NCBI GenBank assembly: GCA_047611425.1
Contig: JBLFWJ010000019.1
Span: forward strand, 1 to 28,964
DNA length: 28,964 nt
Direction of reading: 5' to 3'
Source of the DNA: JBLFWJ01 sp047611425
GTDB taxonomy: Bacteria > Bacteroidota > Bacteroidia > UBA10329
Shown here: positions 1-7,118 of the stretch, in pieces
How the letters are laid out: each line of letters starts with the position of its first letter
Numbering within the stretch: the first letter of the stretch is position 1
Made by a program: the position numbers and the translations under genes
The notes under the pieces: model-generated
Told to the model about the DNA's origin: nothing
The model's input: only the letters and a program-made list of their open reading frames with translations
The model's database searches: none

Positions 1-467
1 GTTAATGTGTCAGGGACAGATCCTATCGCTTTTATCACAGTGAAAGAGTCCACTGAAAGAAAGCGCTTCAAGGAATCAATTTTACCTGCGTACTTCCCTT
101 TTTCTGATTTGTAAGCCAACTCAATATCTCGAATCTGCTTCAAATGCTCAACTACTTGAAGGTATCGCACTTTCTTTTCTCTGTTAAATTCAATTGGTTC
201 TTGAATTGAACGATACGCCAAGAAAGCCGTAATCAATGCCAGCGGAATAAGAACAAAGACCATGGCCTTCTGTAAAGTGCTCTTAATTTTATCCAACAAA
301 AGCAAGATGGTAAATACTCCTATTGTAAAAATCAGTATGCCACCAAATAGCCACAGCATATTTTGTTTACCCGCTAGCGGTGATGAAAAAAGGATAATCA
401 AAAATCCGCTTAGCGTTAATATCGAAGGGAAAAGGAACTTAGTGATAAGTTGGCCAATCTGATTCAT
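1..467 (-). CDS. Multi-pass membrane protein of unknown function, C-terminus cut off by window edge
   Basis: The reverse strand is open from an ATG at 467 (MNQIGQLITKFLF) to the window edge, giving 155 codons with no stop. Three hydrophobic stretches lie at about residues 8-28, 35-58 and 68-87. They are followed by a charged, probably helical segment (about 95-140) containing HLKQIRDIELAYKSEKGKYA. Bacteroidota carry a family of small membrane proteins with this style of soluble region ('IRDxxxAYK...GKY'), whose function I do not know. A promoter-like TAGATTTG lies 39-46 bases upstream of the start. The reading frame and membrane pattern are seen directly; the family resemblance is from memory. 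No function is assigned. Confidence 0.7.
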   Translation of the reverse strand, partial: MNQIGQLITKFLFPSILTLSGFLIILFSSPLAGKQNMLWLFGGILIFTIGVFTILLLLDKIKSTLQKAMVFVLIPLALITAFLAYRSIQEPIEFNREKKVRYLQVVEHLKQIRDIELAYKSEKGKYAGKIDSLKRFLSVDSFTVIKAIGSVPDTL

Positions 468-505
468 TCGTGCTCGGTATAGCAGGTTTTAATTTTGAGT
501 GGACG

Positions 506-513
506 CAAATCTA
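506..513 (-). promoter_or_regulatory. Bacteroidota-type -7 promoter element for the left-edge membrane protein gene
   Basis: The reverse strand reads TAGATTTG, an exact match to the Bacteroidota -7 consensus TAnnTTTG. It would place the transcription start near 500 and give a leader of about 33 nt. A T-rich stretch sits near the -33 position but there is no clean TTTG. The rest of the 160-bp gap (468-627) holds nothing else I can name. Confidence 0.4.
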
Positions 514-627
514 CTATTTTTTGCGAACGGAAATTGGGTTAATTTATTGACTTTAATCCACTGTTTTCAAGACATAATGCATTTATTATTCTTGTAAATG
601 ACGGCTAAGATGGATTAGGTTATCAGA

Positions 628-1503
628 CTAAAAAAACACGTTTGGGTCTGGAATGCGCAAACCCAAGCTCAAAACAACTCGATAAAGAATTAGCGTAAGT
701 CCTAAAAGTACAGAAGGTACAATCGGCCAACGCTCCCAATGAGATTGTTTCGGAATTTTAACCGGGCCCATGGCCAAGGATCGAAAAAAGACAATGGCAA
801 GAATAATGGCACAGCATAAAAATGCAATCGCATTAGGAACTATGTTTTCTGGAAATGGTACTATGATTGCGATTCCTGCACCAGCCAGCATTGGTAGCAA
901 AACTTGGTACAAAACAAACCGAGTTCTGTTTCCATCATTGGCTACTTGCGTAGCAGATGAAGCCGTTTGAAGAAAAGGCTTTGTGAAAATTAGACCAGCA
1001 ACAATTAGAAGTACAAAACCTATAAATGCAAACGCATAATTAGTAGACTGCTCGTAATACATATAGGCAGAAAAAATACCCAATTCGTAACGTCCGTCAA
1101 ACGGAATGGACAACATACGTTGGCTAAGAATAGCAACTGAAATCAAGCTAGTCCATAGGAGAAACAATCTAATATAAATATAGGTTTTACTTACAGCGAG
1201 ATAGATTAAGTAAGAGAAACTAGCTAACAGAACCATTAAAAGTGAACCAGACAGAAAGGTCCTTTTAACGGCATGAGGATACCAGGTCTCACTGGGATTC
1301 ATGTACTGAATTCGGTCGAAAAAAAGAATTGGCTCCATTCCGAAGTGCTTCGCGGCCAACGCTGTAGTGAGATCATAAGAAACGTATACCAATAGATATA
1401 CAGCGGCAAAAATGAATGTAGAACCCATCAACTCAACCCATTTTATACCTCCTCTTGCAAGCAGATTTTGGGCTGACGTAATCGGCTTTACGGGTTGTTT
1501 CAT
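628..1503 (-). CDS. Polytopic membrane protein of unknown function, translationally coupled to uvrD
   Basis: The gene encodes 291 residues starting MKQPVKPITSAQN. I count about seven hydrophobic segments (roughly residues 25-45, 85-105, 110-130, 155-175, 200-218, 223-243 and 262-283), so it is an integral inner-membrane protein. No catalytic motif stands out and I do not recognise the family. Its ATG overlaps the stop codon of the upstream helicase gene (ATGA at 1500-1503), which implies one mRNA and translational coupling. The coupling need not mean a shared function. The protein ends with a short polar tail (IPDPNVFF). Confidence 0.75.
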   Translation of the reverse strand: MKQPVKPITSAQNLLARGGIKWVELMGSTFIFAAVYLLVYVSYDLTTALAAKHFGMEPILFFDRIQYMNPSETWYPHAVKRTFLSGSLLMVLLASFSYLIYLAVSKTYIYIRLFLLWTSLISVAILSQRMLSIPFDGRYELGIFSAYMYYEQSTNYAFAFIGFVLLIVAGLIFTKPFLQTASSATQVANDGNRTRFVLYQVLLPMLAGAGIAIIVPFPENIVPNAIAFLCCAIILAIVFFRSLAMGPVKIPKQSHWERWPIVPSVLLGLTLILYRVVLSLGLRIPDPNVFF

Positions 1504-3836
1504 TTACCGCTACTTACAATGCGAAGCTTAGCGAATTTCAGCAATAACTGTTTATTTCCTGCACCAAGGAACGTTACAGTAGCCTTGATATTTGGCTTTT
1601 CACCCTCAAGTTCAATAATCTCTCCCTTCCCGAATTTGTCATGAATCACCTCCATGCCAACGATAATTTTATGCACATTATCACTTGTGCCCTCAGTACC
1701 GTCTACAGGGCCTTCAACCCGGCTGTCTTGGTACTTAGTGAGATTTCTATCTTTAGGTGTAGGTGTATCAACCATGTTACTCATCGTTCTGTTGCCCTTG
1801 AAATTCGTACGGTTACTTAAACCCTGTAAATTTAAGACATTTTTTGTAGGTATATTGTGCATAGTTGAGTCATCGATATATTGATGGGGGAGTTCTTCGA
1901 TAAATCTGCTCGGTTCTCCATAGGTAAGCTGCCCCCATCTATACCGGCTCAAGGCGTATGAGAGATTCACCGTTTTTTCTGCTCTGGTCAGGGCAACATA
2001 AAAAAGCCTTCGTTCTTCTTCTAGCTCAGATCGAGTGTTCATGGCCATTTGAGAAGGAAATAAATTCTCTTCAAGACCAACGATATAGACGTATGGAAAC
2101 TCTAAGCCCTTGGCTGCATGAACCGTCATTAAGGAAACTCGTTCAATATCCTCTGCACCTTTCTTTTGGTCTGCATCGGTAAGCAACGCGATATCTGCAC
2201 AGAAAGCAGCTAACGTCTTACTTCCTTCTTCCACAATTTCACCTTCCTCCGGCTCCTGTTCTGCAAAGTCTTTAATCGCATTTAGTAGTTCCTGAATGTT
2301 GTCATACCGACTAACTCCCTCAGGTGTTCTGTCAGAATACAATTCCTTCAAAATCCCACTAGAAGTCGCAATTCTAGTTGCCAAATCATAGGCATCGGCA
2401 CTAGTTAATTCCGCACTAAAGCTTCCAAGCATGGACGAAAAAGCATCCAATTTGTTTATCACGCCAGCATTGAATTGTGTGACAAGCGCTTCTTTATTTC
2501 GGATGACATCCCAAGCGCTAACACCCAATTGGTTTGCAAGTACAAGGATCTTTTCTTGGGTCGTTTTTCCAAGACCACGAGTAGGGTAATTGATGATTCG
2601 TTTAAATGATTCCTCATCTTTTGGGTTGATTGCCAATCTGATGTAGGCAATCAAATCCTTTACCTCTTTACGTTGGTAAAAGCTTAGCCCACCAAAAATT
2701 CGATATGGAATGTTCATTTTCCTTAGCGACTCCTCAATGGCTCTTGATTGTGCGTTTGTTCGATAAAGAATTGCAAACGCGCCATCGCCCGCCTGATCAT
2801 TCATCTTAGTATCGAAAATGGATCGAGCTACATTCATGCCTTCCTCATTATCGGTAGCGTTTTTTACGAGTTTTATTCGGTCGCCTTCAGCGTTTTTGGT
2901 CCAAACGGATTTTTTTATCTGCTCTCTATTTTGAGCGATAATCGCATTTGCCGAGTTAACTATATTCGAAGTAGACCGATAGTTTCTTTCCAATTTGAAG
3001 ACATTCAAATCAGGATAATCTTTTTCGAAGTTGAGGATATTTCTAATGTTGGCACCGCGAAACGCATAGATACTCTGGGCGTCATCACCCACTACGCATA
3101 TGTTTTCAAATTTGGCAGCAAGTCGTTTTACAATCAAGTACTGGGCATAATTGGTGTCCTGATACTCGTCTACCATTATATACTTGAATCTCATCTGATA
3201 CTTGTTCAAAACATCAGGATGATCTCGAAGTAATTTGTTGGTATTGAACAGCAAATCGTCAAAATCCATGGCGCCAGCCTTGAAACACCGTTTGGCGTAA
3301 TTCATATAGATTTCACCAATCTTCGGTTTGGCATTCATCCTGTCCTCGGACACCAATTGGTCATTGCCCATGTACTCTTGAGCCGAAATTAGATTTGACT
3401 TTGCGGATGAAATCCGATTTTGAACCACTGATGGCTTGTAAATCTTGTCACTCAAGTTTAGCTCGTTGACAATTGTTTTAATCAGATTACGGGAATCTTG
3501 TGTATCGTAGATAGTGAAGTTTGAAGGGTAGCCAAGTTTGTCCGATTCTGAACGTAGAATTCGGGCAAAAACCGAATGGAAAGTTCCCATCCAAATATTA
3601 CGTGATTCGGTTCCAACAATCTTTTGGATCCGCTCACGCATTTCTTTAGCCGCCTTATTCGTGAAAGTTAAAGCCAGAATATTGAACGGATCGTTTCCCT
3701 TATTAATAATGTGCGCAACGCGATAAGTCAGTGCTCGAGTCTTACCTGATCCTGCACCGGCAATCACCATTACGGGGCCATCAGTACATTCAACCGCAGA
3801 CCGTTGTTCCTCGTTCAGTTCGTCCAAATATTCCAT
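1500..3836 (-). CDS. uvrD: ATP-dependent DNA helicase, UvrD/PcrA type (SF1A)
   Basis: This 778-residue protein is a 3'-5' helicase of the UvrD/PcrA group, which works in nucleotide excision repair, mismatch repair and removal of proteins from DNA in the cytoplasm. All SF1A motifs are visible in order: Q motif (LNEEQRSAV), Walker A AGAGSGKT at 26-33, motif Ia (TFTNKAAKEMRER), Walker B VDEYQDTN, motif III GDDAQSIYAFRGA, motif IV RNYRS, motif V (TVHAAKGLEF) and motif VI (FYVALTRAE). The C-terminus has the Tudor-like segment GMEVIHDKFGKGEI typical of PcrA/UvrD. I chose the ATG at 3836. An in-frame TTG at 3843-3845 lies inside a perfect -7 promoter box and is unlikely to be transcribed. The gene overlaps the downstream membrane protein gene by 4 bp. 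Confidence 0.97.
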   Translation of the reverse strand: MEYLDELNEEQRSAVECTDGPVMVIAGAGSGKTRALTYRVAHIINKGNDPFNILALTFTNKAAKEMRERIQKIVGTESRNIWMGTFHSVFARILRSESDKLGYPSNFTIYDTQDSRNLIKTIVNELNLSDKIYKPSVVQNRISSAKSNLISAQEYMGNDQLVSEDRMNAKPKIGEIYMNYAKRCFKAGAMDFDDLLFNTNKLLRDHPDVLNKYQMRFKYIMVDEYQDTNYAQYLIVKRLAAKFENICVVGDDAQSIYAFRGANIRNILNFEKDYPDLNVFKLERNYRSTSNIVNSANAIIAQNREQIKKSVWTKNAEGDRIKLVKNATDNEEGMNVARSIFDTKMNDQAGDGAFAILYRTNAQSRAIEESLRKMNIPYRIFGGLSFYQRKEVKDLIAYIRLAINPKDEESFKRIINYPTRGLGKTTQEKILVLANQLGVSAWDVIRNKEALVTQFNAGVINKLDAFSSMLGSFSAELTSADAYDLATRIATSSGILKELYSDRTPEGVSRYDNIQELLNAIKDFAEQEPEEGEIVEEGSKTLAAFCADIALLTDADQKKGAEDIERVSLMTVHAAKGLEFPYVYIVGLEENLFPSQMAMNTRSELEEERRLFYVALTRAEKTVNLSYALSRYRWGQLTYGEPSRFIEELPHQYIDDSTMHNIPTKNVLNLQGLSNRTNFKGNRTMSNMVDTPTPKDRNLTKYQDSRVEGPVDGTEGTSDNVHKIIVGMEVIHDKFGKGEIIELEGEKPNIKATVTFLGAGNKQLLLKFAKLRIVSSGK

Positions 3837-3842
3837 AGCCGA

Positions 3843-3850
3843 CAAAGGTA
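3843..3850 (-). promoter_or_regulatory. -7 promoter element of uvrD
   Basis: The reverse strand reads TACCTTTG, an exact TAnnTTTG match, ending 6 nt before the uvrD ATG at 3836. Transcription would begin at or next to the start codon, giving a leaderless or nearly leaderless mRNA. The box also rules out the upstream in-frame TTG as a start. Confidence 0.5.
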
Positions 3851-3939
3851 GGTTTTAGCTCTTTTCGCCACTTGTGGATAGCTCGCGTTTATCAACATAA
3901 CTCGAATTAAATTGTACATAATTTCAACCCCATTATTTA

Positions 3940-3947
3940 TAGATTTG
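3940..3947 (+). promoter_or_regulatory. Promoter-like -7 element before the decayed adhesin gene
   Basis: TAGATTTG matches TAnnTTTG exactly and lies 21 nt upstream of an ATG at 3969 that opens a short signal-peptide-like frame (MNRYLPFVLF). A TTG at 3912-3914 is somewhat too far upstream for a standard -33 element. It may be the surviving promoter of the intact ancestor. Confidence 0.3.
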
Positions 3948-3968
3948 TTTTGAACCGAATGGTCATCA

Positions 3969-4972
3969 ATGAATAGATATCTACCCTTCGTCTTATTTCA
4001 TGTAATGGAGCGAATGATGGATTCATTAATGCAAATGCAACGGGAGGATTGCCTGGATATACTTTCTTATGGGATGATCCATTTGGGCAAACGAATTCAA
4101 CGGCCACGGGGCTTAGTCCAGGATTGTATGCGGTAACCGCAACCGATGCAGCAGGATGTTCATTCACTACTCAGATTACGCAGTTAATCGAACCCGACTC
4201 ATTGTTTATAAACGTTGCTAGTATCACCGACCTCACCTGTAACGAAGGACAAGATGGTTTGGCAACCTTAACTTCAGTTGGTGGTTCAATGCCTTATTCT
4301 TATCAATGGAATGATTCATAATTCCAAGCTACAGCTACTGCGGATCAACACTCAGAAGGGGATTCTCAATCAATCGTAACAGACGTGAATGGATGTCAAG
4401 ATTCAATAAGTGTTTCCATCGAAGGTCCACTGGATTCTTTGATCGCAGCCTTTACGATTGATCCCGATACGGGTTTGCAACCATTAGAAATTGACATTAC
4501 AAACCTGACTATTGGAGGAACGCACTACACATGGTTGATGGGAGATGGAGTCTATCGAGACGATACCCTCAATTTTAGTCATGTCTACAATGACAGTGGA
4601 AACATCCATATCACGTTGATCGCAATTAATGAAATGACAGGTTGTATTGACACTTCCAGTTATGAATTGCTTTACGTCATACCGACTTCAGAGTTGGTTG
4701 TGCCAAACGTATATACTCCAAATGGACATGGCGTTAACGACCAATTCTTACCCGATGTTCGGAATTTGACCAAGTTCTCGGGTACCATTTACAATCGATG
4801 GGGCGAGAAGGTGTATAACTGGAACAAGTCGCGTTCTGGCTGGGATGGTAGAGCAGTTGCCGGCATCGAATTGCCTTCTGGCACTTACTTCTACGTAATT
4901 ACTGGCGTTGGAGTTGATGCTGATCGGGAAACGGACTATAAATTCTTCGGTGCTGTAAATCTGATTCGGTAA
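3969..4972 (+). pseudogene. Remnant of a SprB-repeat / gliding-motility C-terminal-domain adhesin (T9SS type B cargo)
   Basis: In one frame (codons starting at 3977, 3980 and so on) the DNA encodes two SprB-type repeats with 'SCNGANDG' and 'TCNEGQDG' cores exactly 237 bp apart. A PKD-like domain (TWLMGDGV...FSHVYNDSGN) and a complete gliding-motility-associated C-terminal domain follow (VVPNVYTPNGHGVNDQF... IYNRWGEKVY... GTYFYVI... AVNLIR). This frame is interrupted by TAA at 4319-4321 and has TAG at 3974-3976 just before the first repeat. The second repeat keeps its length but has lost conserved residues around the stop. An out-of-frame ATG at 3969 begins MNRYLPFVLF, which looks like the start of a signal peptide, so the 5' end may survive fused to the 3' end by a large internal deletion. 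Intact relatives are very large surface adhesins exported by the type IX system. The 3' domain (4385-4972) could still be expressed alone, but it lacks a signal peptide. Confidence 0.75.
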
Positions 4973-4991
4973 TCAATCTAATCAAACTCGT

Positions 4992-5492
4992 TTATTCTTG
5001 AATCAAGTGTTCCTCAACGAATTCGCGAACACAAGCATCTCCTCCTTTTCTTGAGAGAACTACATATGCTTTGTCCAGCACTAAGCGGGCTGCATCGGCT
5101 GGGCAAGCCGAGTACCCGACAGCATCCATCACAGGTATGTCGTTGACATCGTCACCGATGTAAGCGACCTCCGAAAGATCAAATCCTAGCTCTTTACACC
5201 ATTGGGTTAATATGTTGAGTTTCGGTTCTTGGCCCACATAGACCAAGTCTACATTCAACGTTTTTGCTCTGTCCTCAACTATTCTTGGTGAAGATCCTGC
5301 ACTCAAGAAAGCTACCCGAATACCTGCTTTTCTAGCTTCCTTAATACCCATTCCATCTTTTACATTGAATTTCTTGAATTGATCCCCGGCCGAAGTGTAG
5401 TACAAACCACCGTCAGTCATAACGCCATCCACGTCCAAAACCAAAAACTTAATCTTTCCTGAAGCCAATTGCTCAAAACCTGCGTGTGTCAT
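4992..5492 (-). CDS. kdsC: 3-deoxy-D-manno-octulosonate 8-phosphate phosphatase (KdsC), HAD family
   Basis: This 166-residue HAD phosphatase should remove phosphate from Kdo-8-phosphate in the cytoplasm. Visible features are motif I LDVDGVMTDG (nucleophile D20, acid/base D22), motif II serine in LSAGSS (S64), motif III lysine K91 and motif IV GDDVNDIP (D114/D115). The length and the C-terminal GGDACVREF segment fit the small tetrameric KdsC/YrbI group, which lacks a cap domain. The divergent neighbours kdsD and kdsA make the Kdo role likely. One oddity is that the usual (I)(T/S)GR after strand 2, whose Arg helps bind substrate, is replaced by LSAG. Related HAD enzymes act on other sugar-acid phosphates, so the substrate is an inference from context. 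Confidence 0.88.
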   Translation of the reverse strand: MTHAGFEQLASGKIKFLVLDVDGVMTDGGLYYTSAGDQFKKFNVKDGMGIKEARKAGIRVAFLSAGSSPRIVEDRAKTLNVDLVYVGQEPKLNILTQWCKELGFDLSEVAYIGDDVNDIPVMDAVGYSACPADAARLVLDKAYVVLSRKGGDACVREFVEEHLIQE

Positions 5493-5555
5493 CTTTCTGC
5501 GTTTGAGGCAAATCTCGTAACAGTTCGCTCAATGCCAAATGATTTTGTCCATGAT

Positions 5556-5576
5556 TGAACGCTAAATTTGCGTTCA
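5556..5576. repeat. Inverted repeat covering the kdsD -7 box and start codon
   Basis: TGAACGC and GCGTTCA form perfect 7-bp arms around a 7-nt AT-rich centre. The centre holds most of the TAAATTTG promoter element, and the right arm ends on the A of the kdsD ATG. It could be an operator for a dimeric regulator or a hairpin. It lies in the only space between divergent kdsC and kdsD. Confidence 0.4.
5563..5570 (+). promoter_or_regulatory. -7 promoter element of kdsD-kdsA
   Basis: TAAATTTG is an exact TAnnTTTG match ending 5 nt before the ATG at 5576, with TTTTG at 5543-5547 upstream at slightly short spacing. The transcript would be leaderless or nearly so. Confidence 0.42.
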
Positions 5577-6187
5577 TGCAGAATGAAGCTCGATCAAGCA
5601 TCGAAGATTTGATCAACAAAGAAATTGAAGCTCTTCGAAATCTACCGACTGATAATCCTTTGGATGATGTGGTAAACCTCATTTTTCGACAAGTGCACGA
5701 GAAAGGAGGCAAGGTGGTTATTGCCGGTATGGGCAAGGCTGGTCAGATTGGAATGAGCATCGGAACTACTTTAAGTTCGACAGGAACGGCAGCAGTTTTC
5801 ATTCATCCAATGGAGGCGCAACACGGTGATCTTGGCGTGATTCAAAAGAATGATGTCTTATTTCTTATAAGTAATTCTGGTGTGACGGATGAGGTATTGC
5901 TTTTAGCTGATCTAGCTAAAAATCTACATCCTGGTATTTCCATAATCAGCCTTACGGGCGATCGAAATGGGAAGCTCCACGAAATGGCCGAAGTATCATT
6001 GATAACAGGAAAACCCGCTGAGATCTGTCCGTTGGGGCTGACTCCAACAACTTCCACTACAGTGATGACTGTGCTTGGAGATTTGCTGGTAGTGAGGATG
6101 ATTGAGAAAGTCGGGTTTACCAAAGAAGAATATGCCAAGCGCCACCATAGCGGGTATTTGGGAAGAAAAGCAAAGCAAAATGGATAA
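5576..6187 (+). CDS. kdsD: Arabinose-5-phosphate isomerase, single-domain (SIS only)
   Basis: The gene encodes 203 residues that interconvert ribulose-5-phosphate and arabinose-5-phosphate, the first committed step to Kdo. The SIS fold is evident: AGMGKAGQIG (K54 is the expected catalytic lysine), STGTAAVFIHPMEAQHGDLG, and the phosphate-binding ISNSGVTDE. The C-terminal RHHSGYLGRK corresponds to the usual HPGGxLG histidine segment. The two CBS domains of the roughly 328-residue E. coli enzyme are absent; short single-domain isomerases are known in Bacteroides. I took the ATG at 5576. An in-frame TTG at 5555 is possible but lies upstream of the promoter box. The gene overlaps kdsA by 8 bp, so the two are co-transcribed. 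Confidence 0.92.
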   Translation: MQNEARSSIEDLINKEIEALRNLPTDNPLDDVVNLIFRQVHEKGGKVVIAGMGKAGQIGMSIGTTLSSTGTAAVFIHPMEAQHGDLGVIQKNDVLFLISNSGVTDEVLLLADLAKNLHPGISIISLTGDRNGKLHEMAEVSLITGKPAEICPLGLTPTTSTTVMTVLGDLLVVRMIEKVGFTKEEYAKRHHSGYLGRKAKQNG

Positions 6188-6959
6188 GCTAATTTTAATT
6201 GCGGGCCCATGTGCCATTGAGAACAAGGAAACTCCTTTTGCAATTGCAACCGAGTTGGTGCGATTAGCGGAGAAATTCAACTTGAGGTTGATTTTCAAAG
6301 GCTCGTATAGAAAAGCAAACCGAACCGATCTGAACAGTTTTACCGGTATAGGTGATGAGGCTGCTTTGGAAATTCTACAAGAAATCGGGCAACACTTCAA
6401 CGTTGAAACCATAACGGATATTCACGAAAGCCATGAGGCAGAGTTGGCAACTAAGTATGTGGATCACATTCAGATTCCAGCTTTTCTGTGCAGACAGACT
6501 GAGTTGCTGCTTGCAGCCGGTAATCACGCCACGACCGTCAACATTAAGAAGGGACAGTTTCTTTCTCCCGAAAGCATGAAGTTTCCTCTAGAAAAAGTTC
6601 AGAGCACTAAGTGCGAAGAGGTGTGGTTGACGGAACGCGGAACTACGTTTGGTTATAATGAGTTGGTGGTAGACGCAACGGCCATTTATCGGATGAAAGC
6701 ACTGGGAGCCAAGGTGATTATGGATTGCACTCACGCCACCCAAAAGCCAAACAAAACGGAAGGAATTACTGGCGGAGACCCAGCGATGATTGAAACGCTG
6801 GCCTTATCGGCAATTGCCACGGGTGCAGATGGTCTGTTCATTGAAACGCATCCAGAACCTTCTTCCGCAAAGAGTGATCCACACACCATGCTTCAACTGG
6901 ATAAGTTGGAGTCCCTTCTTGAGAAAGTGATTAGGGTGAGACTAGCTGTTGGCCATTAA
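6180..6959 (+). CDS. kdsA: 3-deoxy-8-phosphooctulonate synthase (KdsA)
   Basis: This 259-residue enzyme condenses phosphoenolpyruvate with arabinose-5-phosphate to make Kdo-8-phosphate. Signature segments are IAGPCAIEN, FKGSYRKANRTDLNSFTGIG (the Bacteroidota version of the KANRSS substrate loop), TDIHES, IQIPAFLCRQT, NIKKGQFLSPE, WLTERGTTFGYNELVVD and FIETHPEP. Cys11 in GPC, with His in MDCTHATQ, Glu in FIETHPEP and Asp in KSDPHTM, matches the ligands of the metal-dependent class known from Aquifex, so metal dependence is predicted. The ATG at 6180 starts 8 bp inside the end of kdsD and fits family length; an extension upstream to 6102 would only re-read kdsD in another frame. kdsA follows kdsD in an operon. 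Confidence 0.96.
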   Translation: MDKLILIAGPCAIENKETPFAIATELVRLAEKFNLRLIFKGSYRKANRTDLNSFTGIGDEAALEILQEIGQHFNVETITDIHESHEAELATKYVDHIQIPAFLCRQTELLLAAGNHATTVNIKKGQFLSPESMKFPLEKVQSTKCEEVWLTERGTTFGYNELVVDATAIYRMKALGAKVIMDCTHATQKPNKTEGITGGDPAMIETLALSAIATGADGLFIETHPEPSSAKSDPHTMLQLDKLESLLEKVIRVRLAVGH

Positions 6960-6984
6960 GTCAGCACCATCAATTGGGATTAAG

Positions 6985-7004
6985 ATGCCGTTTTTCAACG
7001 GCAT
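6985..7004 (+). repeat. Hairpin 26 bp after kdsA, possible transcript 3' end
   Basis: ATGCCGTT and AACGGCAT form perfect 8-bp arms with a 4-nt loop. No T-run follows, so it is not a classical terminator, but it could protect or end the kdsD-kdsA message. Confidence 0.45.
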
Positions 7005-7051
7005 GACATCACAAGTTAAATCGTTGAAAGGTGCTAAAAGCGCTGCTGTCA

Positions 7052-7069
7052 CTCCGTTTGTGAAAGGAG
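7052..7069. repeat. Short imperfect palindrome in the post-kdsA gap
   Basis: CTCCGTTT and AAAGGAG can pair with one bulged base around GTG. It lies directly before the larger palindrome at 7070-7116 and may belong to the same repeat element. Confidence 0.3.
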
Positions 7070-7116
7070 GTCCGTAACAAACCTAACAGGTTTTAGAAAC
7101 CTGTTAGGTTTCGGAC
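7070..7116. repeat. Large palindromic element with 15-bp perfect arms
   Basis: The arms at 7079-7093 and 7097-7111 (AAACCTAACAGGTTT and its complement) are perfect over 15 bp with a 3-nt loop. GTCCG (7070-7074) and CGGAC (7112-7116) extend the stem after a 4-nt bulge. No T-run follows. Similar 'CCTAACAGGTTT' palindromes recur between genes in many Bacteroidota, as far as I remember, so this is probably a REP-like or miniature mobile repeat rather than a dedicated terminator. Confidence 0.6.
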
Positions 7117-7118
7117 TT

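Noticed and set aside
2748..3233. 161-codon open frame on the plus strand inside uvrD
   Set aside because: It is antisense to intact helicase motifs, has no recognisable domain and is explained by the strong codon bias of the minus-strand gene.
3843..3845. TTG start for uvrD three codons upstream
   Set aside because: These bases are part of a perfect -7 promoter element, so they should not be in the mRNA; the ATG at 3836 gives the usual N-terminus.
6102..6179. Longer N-terminus for KdsA
   Set aside because: It only re-reads kdsD in another frame and has no similarity to KdsA, whose proteins begin close to IAGPCAIE.
6985..7004. Classical rho-independent terminator for kdsA
   Set aside because: The hairpin is good but no T-run follows on either strand, so I list it only as a hairpin.
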